Assembly: GCA_025618425.1 (NCBI GenBank)
Contig: CM046836.1
Coordinates: 24,559,030 to 24,623,029, forward strand
Length of the DNA stretch: 64,000 bases
Direction: 5' to 3'
DNA from: Heliocidaris tuberculata
Lineage: Eukaryota; Echinodermata; Echinoidea; Camarodonta; Echinometridae
Shown here: in pieces, positions 1-11,712 of the stretch
Layout of the letters: each line of letters begins with the position of its first letter
Numbering within the stretch: position 1 is the first letter of the stretch
Notes under the pieces: model-generated
What the model saw: the letters and a program-made list of their open reading frames with translations, nothing else
What the model was told of the DNA's origin: nothing
Databases searched by the model: none
Program-made: the position numbers and the translations under genes

Positions 1-2495
1 GAAATGGCAGTTCATTTGAACTACAGATTATGGAAGAACATAATTTGATAAGGTATAATCTGTAGCCTAATGATAATATCAAATTAATAGGCCAACTCTG
101 TAACACATCTAAAAAATTTAATCATTGGCATCTTGAAAAAATGGTGGTCATCTATTAGCTTCAATTAGAATATAGCTACCAATTTACTTACGTATTTTTT
201 TCTTTTAATTTCACAGTTTCTGTAACAAATATTAACTGATTAAACCCATTTTCATTATGTGTAGAAGTAATTCAATACATGTCGATGAAAATTAAATGAA
301 AATAAAAATAACCGAACGATCGTCGCATCGAAGCGACAGCCCATCATAATGCGTCCCTCTACTGTCTGACTTCTGAAATTGCTGTCTGAGAACTGACATT
401 GCGCAAGGGTTTGGCGATTCTTTCGCGATCGCTACGCCGAACTGCGAACTCTATTTGAACGCGAATGACCACATAAATCAACAGTAGAATATCGACTTCA
501 CGATAGTTGGTAAATACCCATGCAAAAATTACCGAGTGAAAATTTATTTAAGAAAATCAAAAAACTGTCTGACTTCTAGCAGGATTACGGTACCAAATTT
601 TATGTCAATCCATGCATTAATTATTCAGTAATGCTCAAATGAATTCTTGTAAATTTTCAGCTTTTTTTCCCCCATAGACGTGTACAAATGAAATGGCACA
701 AAAACGTGCTGCTGGAACACTGGCAGTGTGCACACACAGTGTGTGTAGTTGTGTGTAAATTTGTAAGTATCTGTGCACAGTGTAAAGCACTTTAAAGGAG
801 AATGAAACCCAACAAACATTAGCTGATAATCATATGGAAAATTGTCAGCCTGTTCAAAATATCTTGAAATACATGTAACTATTTTTTGATAACTTAGTAA
901 GGAGAACTATCTCTCCAAAGTTTGCAGATTCCTTGCTAGACATCATTCCATGGGGGCTGCCATTTTCATTAAAATAGTAATGACAGGGTAGTACAACTTG
1001 TGAGACACCCACTGACCTTAATACTAGCTACAATGTAGGACACTCAACTGTGGACTGCATGACACTTGATTTTCTCATAATAGACCATTTTGGTAATAGA
1101 TTCAGTTCAAATGAATAGATTTTATTCTCTCATAACCAATTGAGACAAGATTGGCCTACATGTATTTGGTTCAGCTGTTCCAAACAGTGAAGCAGTTTCT
1201 TTTGTTAAGCAATAATGGGCATTCATAAGTTAATTATTGCTTTCATGGTCAGATTATTCAAAAGAATGACAAAGAAATACATAGAACTGTTCTCAGAAAT
1301 CACCTGTGTGAGCTGCTGGGATACCAAGATGGCTGCCGTTTTGCATTGGTGGCTTTGGTTGTACAATAGCCAGTCATTATGCAACACCTTATCCATTGTG
1401 TACAGGTCAATGTACATGTACTACTCTGACATCACTGTTTTATCAAAATGGCAGCCCCCATGGGATAATGTTTAGGGAGGAAACTGAAAACTTTGCAATG
1501 GTGTTAGTAGATCTACTTAAATTTGCACCCCTAAATGGCATAATCTGCTTACCCAAATTAGCAACCTTAAGGGCGGGAGGAGTGGGAAGATTCAAGATTC
1601 AAGATTTATTTTTACTTATTTTCATTCTCATTTACATTTATTCCATTAACAAAACAATCAAAACGAACATAAACGGACATAACATACAATATAAGATAGA
1701 AAATAATAATCAGTAAACATTGAAAATGAAAATGAAATCAGGGGCCAACAAGAAGCGGAGCTTGTGAAGAGCTGGTCCCTGATTTACAAACACACCCAAA
1801 AAGTAAAACATATAATTACACATAATCATACATATAAACATTAAAAATAATAAGGTATGGAAGGACATGGAGGCTGGGGGAGGGGGTAGGGAAATGGTGA
1901 AACGTGATCAAAAGAATTTTTGTAAAAGTGTAAAAAAAAGTGGCGATTGCTGGCGAATGGTGCTGAAAAAGCAACCCTTTTTCCAAAAGACGTCGACGGC
2001 GCCTGGGAGCCTGAAACGGGACCCTTTTCAACGCTTTTTCTGGACGCGGGTGCGTAGCAGGCCATGAGGAGAGTGACCCCCCTCCCCCGGGCTTTTTCTA
2101 ATTGTTTTTATAGCAAGGTAAAACAAAGTACCATGTTATCCGTTTGGCCCTTATTCCGAACAAAGGTGTATTAGAGGTTTAATTTAGACCATGGTCTAAG
2201 TTTATGGAGTGCCACTTCCAAACTCTCAAAACAATTTTTGTCCTTTTCATTCTCACAAAAACAAACTTATGAAAATCATCAAACATAAGTTTTGTCAGAA
2301 GGAATTGAAGATTATCATGATATTGACAATACCAATATATTTTCATCCGAATCCTCTTCCAATAATATAAGCGAGTCAATGTAGCAAGCGCCCCCCCCCC
2401 TCCCCATCAAAAAAAAAAAAAAAAATGGAAGAAGTTGCACGTTTTTAATTTTAATTGGAGATCCTTTATTTTTAAATTTGAACTCATTCTTTAAG
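1..2495. other. Non-coding stretch upstream of the first recognised SAMD3-like exon
   Basis: I found no exon I could defend here, although the SAMD3-like gene must continue upstream because its first visible exon (2496) starts with the last base of a split codon. The open frames in this stretch are short and resemble no family. Around 1590-1780 there is a reverse-oriented LINE-type tail (repeated ttcaagatt words followed by an AT-rich stretch). Around 1930-2110 there is a GC-richer repeat-like segment, followed by poly-C and poly-A runs at 2390-2425. Confidence 0.5.
1585..1800 (-). repeat. LINE 3'-tail-like remnant
   Basis: The segment opens with the direct repeat gattcaagattcaagattt, continues through an A/T-rich stretch and ends near an 'agcggagcttgtgaagagctgg' type block. 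Such iterated short tails are typical of CR1/L2/jockey-like LINE 3' ends read on the opposite strand. No reverse-transcriptase coding remains are attached, so this is a low-confidence family call. Confidence 0.35.
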
Positions 2496-2589
2496 GTACC
2501 CAACTCCATGTCAGTATTCTGAAATCGTCAACAAGCTGCTTTCGAAGTACCCCAAGTTGTCATCTGAACTGGACCTCACAAACCAGAAG
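2496..2589 (+). CDS. SAMD3-like gene, first recognised exon
   Basis: Acceptor ...ttctttaag and donor aag|gtatgt bound 94 nt. The first base finishes a codon begun upstream; 31 codons follow and end in phase 0. The encoded Y-P-T-P-x-Q-Y, N-K-L-L-S-K-Y-P residues match the conserved start of the SAMD3-like core region. Confidence 0.7.
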
Positions 2590-5500
2590 GTATGTTTGGA
2601 ATTTCAACTCCCCCCCCCCCCCCCCCAGAAAGAAATTAAGCAACACATATTTTATTTGCCTCCATGTCAGTGTTGTAGTCAAGTCCACAAGTTTTTTCCA
2701 ATTTTGTTCACACTTTTACTATTGGGCTTCGATAATTGTCCTTTTCATTCAAACCAAATTAGTACTTGGGAAACTTTTTATTTTGTCTATTCATTCTGTC
2801 TATTTTATATATGACTTATAAATATTTTATAGACCTAACTCTTTATGCTGGAAATGTATTTCTATCTTTTCTGCTTTTTTTTAGCAACTGTGGGTTACAA
2901 AACTGAAATACAAGTTTCAGAACAGCAGGAGACGAGATGAAACTGTGAGAGCCAGTTTGGAAGTAGTACAACGGAAGAGGAAGCAACCACCAACCCAGAA
3001 TCTTGTCAAGACAGCAAAGGAGCAGGTGACGAAGTATCCTCCTATTTTCGGGATGCCGAACTACCTGCCAGCAAGGGAGGCTTCTGAAGATGACAAGAGC
3101 ATTGAAGCACACAAAAAATGGCTCCAAACAGAAGGGACCAAAAAGCGGCCCAACTACGAAGAGGTAGAAGCTAGGATGACATTAACATTCTCTGAAAGAA
3201 GAAACGCAGTGATAAAGGAAAACATACCAATAGACAAACTTAAAGAACAATATCCTTGGCTGTTCAAGGACGATGGTATCGAGGTATGTATTCGTACACC
3301 TTGCATGAGTGTGTGGAAATCTGCATTCTGTATACTGGGGTTTTTTAATGGACAGGAAACAAATTTACATAATTTTAGTTCGCTGTTTTGTCTATTCATA
3401 CAGCCATGAGCATGGATGAGACACATATAGATACCTATCGACTTGTGAGATGAATGTGCTACTAAAATAAAATTGTAATAGTGGTTTCGCAATTGGAAGT
3501 AGAAATACATTTTATCAATGGTTATGCAGCTAGTTGTATGCGTTATAGAGTCTGGTTTACTTTGTAGTCATACACATATCACATAACCTCAATTCTCACT
3601 TGTTGAAACCAAGCCCTAGCCTATTGCTATTTCTTTGACAGTAATTATTTACCAATACACTATTGAATCTTTTAACAAACTGTAACATTAACTACAGTAC
3701 TGGTTATTGTCCATCCCAAATTACCCCCCCCCCCCCTCCAAAAAAGAAGAAAAGTAATAAAGAAAAAAAAAATCAGCACAGGGTGAGTTTATACCCAAAT
3801 GATCAAGATTTCTCTTCCCATTGACCAAACCTGCAGTTCAAGAAAACGTGAAGGTCAATGCAATAAATTGACAATGATTGGACAGTTAACCTTCCTCACC
3901 TTAAATATTTTCTGGGTTAAGTTCGATGGGAATATGTCTGATTTAATGAGCCTCAGAATTTATTTCATTTTAGTATTAAAAAAGAAACAGTATTTAACCC
4001 TTTCAAGACAATTGACCACATTTTGTGGTTTGGCTCAATAACTTTTGATTCAGAGCTCTAAAATATATACCTGACGCATGAGTAGAAAGAGCAAAATTTT
4101 CTACACACACTATGTCCATTTTTATTGCATGACCACATTGCGTTTGATGCCAGGAATTTTAAAAACGAGAATTAACTTTGAGATCCTTAAATTGGCAACA
4201 CATTGGGAGGTTCAAAATCATTGTTTTTTTTAATCAAAATTGGCAATTTTTAAAACTTTACGGCAAATTCCTAACCATATATATTTTTTTCAAAGACATT
4301 ACAAGTTATTCGAACTATGTAGCACTAAAAGAAAATATTATTGTTGCCAATTTGAAGAACAAAATGTGATCAATTTAACCCTTAAATAATTCCTGTCCTG
4401 AAAGGGTTAACAACCTTGAGTTTTCTGGAGAAAAAGAAAGGTCCTTTTTTTTTTTTACGCTCGGTCTCCACTCACCAAAACCACGTTGTGGCACTTATGC
4501 ACATACATGTACCTAAGTGTGCTTGTAGAGATGGTAATTAATAGTTCCTTTTTTTGGTTGTAAATATACATGTATATTGAAAGAGGTTATTCTGAAGGGC
4601 TACATGTATATACCGTGACAAAGGTGTGAATATGGATTATTAGTAATCACATTATTTTCACATGAAAACAACTTTGAAATGAAATGGGCTAATTAAGTGA
4701 TCTTTTTTCAATTGTTTCTAGACAAAAAGTGTAACTAAAGGTTATTTGTCATTTAAGAGCCAGACTTCAGTCCCAGTTTAAAAAAAATGTATGTTTGATT
4801 GTTCAGCTTCTTGCAGACTTCCGACGAATTCATGGAGGTAGTGGTGCACTACAGCTTTTGACGAAGGGGCTGCACAAGTACGCCAGACCACTGCTCTTCT
4901 GCTACAAAGGGCGAACTAAACTGAAAAAGGGTGATGACTTGTTATCATTAATAAATGACATCGAAAAACTTGCAGATGAGAAGGCTAGAAAAGGTAAGTT
5001 GATTTTCATCTTCTACACATTGGGCATTACCAGTATGTGTAAATCCAAAAACCCTTCCTAGGGTTGTGTCTGTGATGGAATGTGACTATGTAGTGACAAT
5101 CATCACTCACATTTTACTCTAAAGGCCACCACACAACTTACGATCCGACTTGCTCACGACTGGCTCATGATAACTGAAGGTCAGATGTGATGTCATAGCT
5201 CTTGCCAGTTGTGAGTCGTAGACCAGTCAGAGACCAGTTGGAGGGCAGTCGGAAGGATTTGACATGTCTAATCTTCACGACTGAATTGCAAGGGATCGCA
5301 GGCTCAATCAATGTCGGATGGACAGTCGGATGGTCTCTCGGTCGCAAGGTGTGCGGTGTCGAGGCTTACGTCTGGCTCACAACTTGTCGTCTCCTTTAAT
5401 TTACCCAGCCGTAGACCAGTCGTGAGTCAGTCTGATCGTAAGGTGTGCTGTACGTGGCCTTAATTTTTTTCACATTGCATTTAAATTATTATTTATATTT

Positions 5501-7757
5501 CTATTCCATCAATAGTCATTTGTAAGGTATGTTGCCATTTTTGAAGGTGAATTTTTTTTCTTGTGCTTTGTTTTGATTATTGAACGTACTTTTAATCACC
5601 TTGCCACACTCTTCTCTTTATTTAATTGCTTCTTAATTAATATCAAGCCATCCCTTAATATCATCTTTAAGCAGTATTTACATTTAATCTACTTCTCAAA
5701 AAAAAAAAAAAAAAGTTTCATGTGACTCTTCAAAAAACTTTTTTTTCCTCCAAAGACTCTACCTAAAGCATATATACCTTGGTTCAGAAAACTAGAATGT
5801 GAACCAAATTATACAGTAATTTCTGGAAGTTTTATTCAAATTATACATTTGGGTTTTTTCATTAGTTAAGTTTAATTTTGTTCATTTGTTTATTGTATAT
5901 GCATTTCAGGTAGAATAGTCAGCTGTCAAGCTTTTATCATGTGTTTTAATAAATCTAGAATCTTGAATCTAAGCAATTTTTTTCTTTTTGTAAAAAGTCA
6001 AATGTCCCCTGGCTGGCCGTGGACTAATAATAAAAGAAATTATAATAAAAAAATCTTGAAATCAAATTTTACCATATGAGAGCATATAAAAGGGAATAAT
6101 TATCATTTTACATGTTTTTTTCAATGAAATTTCAAATGGAACTAAAACCAACCAGGGGCATGTTGGGAAGTACCAATACTCAACTTGTACATTTAGCAAG
6201 ATTTTGATTTTCTTGTTATTTTAGATGCAGAGGCAAAAGCTGCCATAATAGCCATACCCACTCTTCTAGGAGAGAGCAACCACATCTTCAGATACCAGGG
6301 TCCTCTTGCATAAAAAGTTGCGATTAAACGCAACTCAAAAAATTAAACGCAACTTGATTTTCAACCAATCAGGATGGAGTATTTTGGACTTGCGTTTAAT
6401 TTTTTGAGTTGCGTTTAATCGCAACTTTTTTATGCAAGAGGGCCCAGGTAAAGTATTCCCTGTTACGATTTCTTGCTGGTAAGGAGGTGCTTTTATGAAT
6501 GGATGTCAAAATTTTGTTATTGTTTAGGTTTCAAAAGAATGTCTTGCTGATTACACTTTACCTTTATGACAATAGACAAAATGTGGATCGAGTTTCATGA
6601 CCACCTATTCTGGTGTAAAAAAAAAAAATTGTTGATAATTCTGCATCCACCATCGGGTTTCAAATACTTCAAACTTGGTACATGTAATATGGTGCATTTG
6701 AGAGGCCACATGAACCAAAAACATTTTGGGGTCCTTTGCCCAAAGGTCACAGTCATGATAAGTATACTTTAGAATAATAGTTATGAAGTGAAGTAAAGGA
6801 ATTATAGAAAACAGTATGAATACCCTAAACCCGGTGATAAACTCCAGAAACAAACCTTTTTTTTTCTTCTTTTTTTTTCTTCTTTTTTTTTGGGGGGGGG
6901 GGCTTTTAATTCCAGAAACATATACCCTTTTTCCTGATTTTTGGCGTTTTTGACACCCTAAACGTGGCAAGCGCGTATCACCTCTTAACCAGCAAAACCT
7001 ATCCTTTTTACGCGTTTTCTTGGTCGTGCATGTGTACAACAGTATAGTTGAGTGCTCTTCAACCGCCCCCCCCCCCCCCAGTACATTTTCAACTTCAAAT
7101 CAATCAAGAATGAAACTCTTTGAAATGATTCGGGGGCGGGCCAGAACGACCGGAACGATGAAAAAAAAGAAAAAAGCACATACCCACTACTAAGTACTAT
7201 TAAAGTACTCCCCCACCCCCATGGATGTGATGGTTGATGGAGGGGGCTTGGCATAATTATATTCAACTTCACCTTAGTAAAATAATGAAATGATTATAAA
7301 ATAAAAGTGCAAAAATGCTGAGAAAGACCATATCCCTGTCTGGTCTAATTAGAGTAAGCATTGTTGAGTAAATTTGGAGTACATTGAATAATGCTTTCTT
7401 TTTTGTTTTATACTTGTGTCCACATAGGGTGATGGAGACCAAACAGGACCAGCTATCTTTGTGAGCACAGACGAAAGCTCCCCACTGCATGCCAGAGAGT
7501 TCTCACTGGTCGCTGATGGCACACTAGTGTGCAAGGTGGGGGATCTGTTGACAGCTGCAGCATGCTACCTTTCAGCATTTTATGTATTTCACCTGCAGTA
7601 CGAAAGCACATTGCAGCGAACACTTGAATTCTGTCAGATCACTCTACTTCAAGTGAAGGACAAGTGCCCCACTAACAAGCATGTCCTCACTTTATGTCAA
7701 GACTTAATAGGAAGATGCCATGATTCTGTTGTTGTTTCTGATAGCCCTGCCGCATAG
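2496..7757 (+). CDS. SAMD3-like protein, 3' part of gene, apparently interrupted
   Basis: Five exons (2496-2589, 2885-3283, 4807-4993, 6225-6298, 7428-7757) join in phase and have good GT/AG borders. The translation has the order seen in the SAMD3-like proteins common in fish and invertebrates: a segment on seeding and R/K-rich repeats (YSEIVNKLLSKYPKL, then a W-x-T-K-L-K-Y-K-F block), an M-P-N-Y-L-P-A block, an R-x-T-L-T-F-S-E-R-R motif, the Q-Y-P-W-L-F-K-D block with A-D-F-R-R-I, and a C-terminal hydrophobic region. No SAM domain lies in the visible part. Molecular function of this family is not established. The N-terminal exons lie upstream of the window or were not recognised. A MITE at 6299-6444 introduces TAA at 6311-6313 and shifts the frame if retained, so this allele may be null or may use unusual splicing. 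Family call is good; functional state is inference. Confidence 0.75.
2885..3283 (+). CDS. SAMD3-like gene, long core exon
   Basis: The exon is 399 nt (133 codons, phase 0 to phase 0), preceded by a T-rich tract and ttttttttag and followed by gag|gtatgt. It encodes the W-V-T-K-L-K-Y-K-F segment, a basic stretch (R-R-R, K-R-K), M-P-N-Y-L-P, and the T-L-T-F-S-E-R-R-N and Y-P-W-L-F-K-D blocks that identify the family. Confidence 0.78.
4807..4993 (+). CDS. SAMD3-like gene, exon with A-D-F-R-R-I motif
   Basis: Acceptor ttgattgttcag and donor aaaag|gtaagt bound 187 nt (62 codons plus one base). The frame follows directly from the previous exon; the alternative AG ten bases further in would give an early stop. 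The A-D-F-R-R-I-H segment matches the family's x-E-F-x-R-I block, which comes just after the W-P/P-W-L-F motif. Confidence 0.75.
5121..5462. mobile_element. Inverted-repeat element with iterated CAGTCG/CGACTG words
   Basis: It begins AAGGCCACCACACAACTTACGATCCGACT and ends with a matching reversed block (AGTCTGATCGTAAGGTGTGCTGTACGTGGCCTT). The interior is filled with variants of gaccagtcg and cgactgg in both orientations. It lies inside the third visible intron of the SAMD3-like gene and carries no coding potential. Confidence 0.65.
6225..6298 (+). CDS. SAMD3-like gene, exon ending at the MITE insertion
   Basis: Acceptor cttgttattttag precedes this exon. Its first two bases complete a D codon and 24 codons follow to TAC CAG at 6298. 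The ancestral donor would have been CAG|GTAAAG, now found at 6445-6449 beyond the inserted element, while a second CAG remains at 6296-6298. With the element removed, the exon joins the last exon in phase 0. Confidence 0.65.
6299..6444. mobile_element. 146-bp palindromic MITE at an exon-intron boundary
   Basis: The two ends are near-perfect inverted repeats (GGTCCTCTTGCATAAAAAGT at the left; GGCCCTCTTGCATAAAAAAG on the reversed right end), extending through a GCGATTAAACGCAACT block of about 40 bp per arm. CAG flanks both sides (6296-6298 and 6445-6447) as a candidate 3-bp target duplication. The superfamily is not clear. Confidence 0.85.
7428..7757 (+). CDS. SAMD3-like gene, terminal exon
   Basis: Acceptor ttgtgtccacatag is followed by 109 codons and TAG at 7755-7757, starting in phase 0. 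The residues run G-D-G-D-Q-T-G-P-A-I-F-V, then a hydrophobic segment with Y-L-S-A-F-Y-V-F-H-L-Q-Y, which corresponds to the family's C-terminal region (x-S-F-Y-V-x-N-x-x-Y-P). Confidence 0.72.
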   Translation, partial: GDGDQTGPAIFVSTDESSPLHAREFSLVADGTLVCKVGDLLTAAACYLSAFYVFHLQYESTLQRTLEFCQITLLQVKDKCPTNKHVLTLCQDLIGRCHDSVVVSDSPAA

Positions 7758-7778
7758 TCGAGTCACATTTTGTGACTC

Positions 7779-7784
7779 AATAAA
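7779..7784 (+). promoter_or_regulatory. Candidate polyadenylation signal AATAAA
   Basis: AATAAA lies 22 bp after the stop codon of the SAMD3-like gene. A second AATAAA lies at 8087-8092, inside the downstream foldback. Confidence 0.45.
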
Positions 7785-7839
7785 CGCGCGAGTATCAGTT
7801 TGTCCACCTCGAGCCCGATTTCATGGAGATATACATGTA

Positions 7840-8720
7840 TATTATAGCTTTGTATAATTTGTAATCCCAATCTAAAAACAATATATACGTACCTTCACAC
7901 TTGTTTATCACGATGATCATGTGACATATTTTTCTAGTGTGGAAGTAGATTTCACCTTCACCATGATCAGCTGTTCCATAGTCAATAACTTGTTTTTATC
8001 TTGGTCAAATCAAATTAATCTTTTACAGGATCCATTATTCTGCATTGATTTTCTTTCATTAATCAAGTATCGTTTGTAAGGTCAGAAATAAAAGTTTGTT
8101 ATCACGTATTTGTATGAAGATCCTTAAAAAAAAAATAAAGCTGGTAATACAACGTAAAGTGGGCTAATTAGAGTGGGTCCCTTTGTTATGACTACGTAGT
8201 CCCATATGTTCAAATGTGTGGGGGTGTTTATTTTGTGTCGGTGACTTGCCTTTTTCAGCTGCTAAACACTTGTTTTAGGTAGAAATTAACCAAATGAACA
8301 GTAAAATTTGACTTGATATTTGGTTGATTCTACATAAAACATGAGTGTTTAGCATGTGGAAAAGGCAAGTCACCGATGCAATACACATACATTTGAATAT
8401 ATGGGACTACGTAGACATAGTAAAGGGACCCACTCTCATCAGTCCATGTACTTTACATTGTATTTTCAGCTTAATTTCTTCAAGGATCGTCATAGAAATA
8501 CATAATGATACTTGAATGAAACAAAATCACTGCAGAAATGGATCCTCTACAAGATTACCGAATGATGTTGATTCAATAAGTTAAAAACACCGTGGCTATA
8601 TATGGAAAGCGTGATTGTGGTGAAGTTAAATCTACTTTCGTACTAAAATGATATCACTTGATCTTTGCAATGAAACTTACTGGGAAGGCATGTATGCGTG
8701 AAAATTTCATTTTGATTTAG
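7840..8720. mobile_element. Long imperfect foldback element 3' of the SAMD3-like gene
   Basis: The core pairs AGAGTGGGTCCCTTTGTTATG (8175 onward) with its reverse complement near 8430-8452. Outward, aaagctg..acaacgtaaagt pairs with actttacattgt..cagctt; ggatccattattctgcattg pairs with the block at 8528-8550; and the tagatttcaccttcaccatgat segment at 7948 pairs with one at 8610-8635. The outermost limits are uncertain. Confidence 0.6.
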
Positions 8721-8721
8721 T

Positions 8722-9160
8722 AATTCGAGGGATCGACAATAGATATAACTATTTAGCCGCTAGCGGGCGTCAACAGATATTTGTCAAATGCTTGCTTTTG
8801 ATTGGTTGACGCACGCTGTGGGTTCAGCGGATTCAGCATTCGGTTGTGTTATACACTTCCGTATACACTTATACACTTCGCATCTACGGATACTTCCTGA
8901 AATTTCTCCTCTTGTTTTCCTCCAACCAGCACATCGCTGCTTTACAACGGAACCCCATACCCACAAAAATCGTTTGAATGAACTATGATTTAAATCATTT
9001 TTCGATAGCGTTTCAGACTCGTTCTTGACTATAATAAGCTCTAAGCTGATGAATTGGAAAGCCCATTACCCACGCCTTCGCCGGAAGTATACATCATGAC
9101 CACAGTAAAATAGCGTCGCCATCGGCTACTACCTTACAGTTATAGTCGATCCCTCGAATT
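8722..9160. mobile_element. Inverted-repeat (MITE-like) element
   Basis: The ends are TAATTCGAGGGATCGACAAT and, on the right, TATAGTCGATCCCTCGAATT, which is the reverse complement with few changes. The interior is GC-richer and contains only short open frames unrelated to any known protein. Confidence 0.65.
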
Positions 9161-9299
9161 AAGTCGACTGGGCCATAAACGGATTGTAGCATAATTGTGC
9201 AGTACATCTTGTCCTTAAAGAGTTTACACTGTTCTTTTACAAAGCATGCTTTCTAATAGGTGATTTAGTTTATTTCAGAATGTCGAAATGTTCACTTTA

Positions 9300-9600
9300 A
9301 AACAGTTTTGATGAATTGTCTCGCCTGAAAAAAATGTTCAGAAAGAGACTTGTGTATGTACATAGTATATCTACGTATGTACAGTATGTAAAATTTTGGT
9401 TAAGTTTGAAAAATTGCTGCTCATTTCTTAAGTCTTCCATCACTTTTTAACGAACTTGGTGGTGATGTCTCTTGGGTATATAAAAATGTGGGGTCAAAGG
9501 TCATCCAGAGGTCATAAGGTATGTGACGTTTTAAAGTTGTAAAATTGCTGCCCATTTCTAAAGTCTTCCATCAGGTTTCAGTCAAACTTGCTAGAAATTT
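9300..9600. repeat. ~127-bp tandem repeat, left part
   Basis: The block aaaattgctgc(t/c)catttct(t)aagtcttccatca is present twice (near 9410 and 9537), separated by a gaccaaaggtcatcc-like stretch. A third copy lies at 12095-12130, beyond the 9904-11923 insertion, so the array appears to have been split. Confidence 0.55.
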
Positions 9601-10799
9601 CCCTGGAGGCGTCTTATTTTTTAAAAACCAAGCTAGCCCAAAGTCTATGTAAGTGAAGTGATAATAGGATTTATTTAGTCAACACTATTCCTCATGAATA
9701 TTCATGAATCCAAATTGTAGAGATATAGCGAATTGATCATTAAAATTGGTCAGCTCTTCTGTGTGGCGCATTGGGGTAATCGATACGCTGTAATGGTCAG
9801 GTTTCTTGGGTTTGATCCCAGGAGAAACTACAGTCCAATTTTTCTCTTGCTGCATTGATAGTAAGTCGAAACTTTGAAATAACACAAGTCCAACTCTTGA
9901 AGGCAGGGTTGTGAAAAAAACGTGTTTAAAAAAAAAAAAAAAAACAAAAACATGTTTTTTATTGTTTTAAACGTTAAATCGTTTAAAACATTTTTTTTTT
10001 AAATGGAAAAGTGCTTTCTCAGAGTTAATTTTATCAAAATTGCACATTCCTTATAGTAAACTACCTATAACGAGCCTTTTATGTTATAAATAGACCCCTG
10101 TCCTGTTTAGAAAAGATTTTTAACTGATGATAAATGCTAATGACCTAATTTTGAAATAAAATGAATAATTTGCTACTAAAAATTTCATATCAGGAAAAAA
10201 AAATGCTTATAAAAAGAAATCTTCACCCTTTTAGTATATACTAACAAAGAGGGCAGAAATATGTACTAATATACAACATATGTAAATTAGATGTGTTGTA
10301 TCTATTCAAGAAGGCCTGAAGACTAAAGCCTCTTTCAAATATGAAGGGTTAAACTGCCTCAAACAAAAACAAAACAAAACAAAAAAAACACACATACAAA
10401 AAACAGGGTGTTTAAGCATACTATGCTTCACATTTCTATACCTTATAACACACAGATAAGTGAGTATGTGTAGGACCTTTGTTGCGTCATGCATCCTCAC
10501 TTTCCATTCCTTTAAAACTAAAAAAACTTTTTTTTAGGTGGTTTACTGTGGCATATGTGAACGAGCCTTAAAAGAGGACATCACAGTAGACCAACAGCTC
10601 GCAAGACCGACGGCCCACAAGACAGACAGCTCAAAGAGACCGACATTCCATGACCGTCGGTCTCGATAACCCTCGGATAACTTTTCAGAAGGATCATGCG
10701 GTCACATTGTCCGTCTTATATTGCTGTCACCTGTTGGTCTTAAGGGATGTAACCATTTGTAGTTTTATACATGTACATATGAAAGCCAGCGCAACAAAA

Positions 10800-11543
10800 T
10801 ACAAAAGTTTACCATATGATGTGATATTTAGTTGATTTGAATAAAAGCAGAAAAATGAGAGAAAAAGATTATTGAAAGTTTGAGCAAAATCTAATAAATT
10901 AAGAAAGTTATTAATTTTTGAAGTTGTAATTAGTCAAATGCAAATTGGCAACTCTGTGACATACATACATTTGAAGGTCCTCTCCCATTTGCTCTGTACT
11001 GAAAATTTGTTAGTTGTTGAAGAAGGAATAGATTTGTTTTCATACAGGGGCTGTGTAATAACATATGTACAATGATTATCTACATGTACATGTAGGGTGC
11101 ATGTATGATTAAATATATATTTCTTTAAATGATAAAGAAACTGATAATTTTTTTTAGTTTAGTACAGGGCAAATGGGAAAGAACCTTGCAAGATATGTCA
11201 CAGAGTTGCCAATTTATATTTGATTAATTGCAACTTGAAAAGTTAATAGCTTTCTTATACTGTATAAGTGGTTATTTTCACGGTGGTTTTATTTTCGCAA
11301 GTCAGTCCTCGCGAAAATTTCCACTTCAATATATGGCTGTTATATAGTAAAGAAAACATCACAAAGATCGCAAAATTAAACGCTCGCGAATTTCCCTACC
11401 TAGTCCTAAATCGCGAAAATAACTGTAAGCGAAAATAACAGCTTATACAATATTTTATCTGATTTTGCTCAAAGTTTCAATGATCTATTTTTCTTATTAT
11501 TCTGCTGTTAGTCCAACTTCATATCAGGGTCGACTTCCCCTTT
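10800..11543. mobile_element. Palindromic MITE nested in the hAT-like element
   Basis: The block gaaagtttgagcaaaatct near 10873 and the ggcaactctgtgaca segment near 10947 reappear reversed at 11200-11220 and 11460-11490. The right terminus, cgacttccccttta at 11530-11543, resembles other aggggaagt-type MITEs in this window. The left terminus is degraded. Confidence 0.55.
11261..11449. mobile_element. Small MITE inserted into the right arm of the 10800-11543 palindrome
   Basis: The ends TGTATAAGTGGTTATTTTC and GAAAATAACAGCTTATACA are inverted copies. The interior repeats cgcgaaaat/attttcgc words. It interrupts an otherwise continuous arm, so it arrived after the surrounding palindrome. Confidence 0.65.
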
Positions 11544-11636
11544 AATGTTGCATGAGAGACCTAGGCTTTACACATATCAGTTTATTTAATTTAAAGATTC
11601 TTTTGAATCAATATGTACGTTGTGGAAAGGAAAAAA

Positions 11637-11712
11637 GAGAGAGAGCAAGCAAGAGAGAGAGAGAGAGAGAAGAAGAAGAGGAGGAGAGAGAGAGAGAGAG
11701 AAGGTGGAGAGA
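11637..11712. repeat. (GA)n microsatellite
   Basis: A purine run of gagaga units broken by gaagaagagga. Any open frame across it is low-complexity. Confidence 0.8.
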
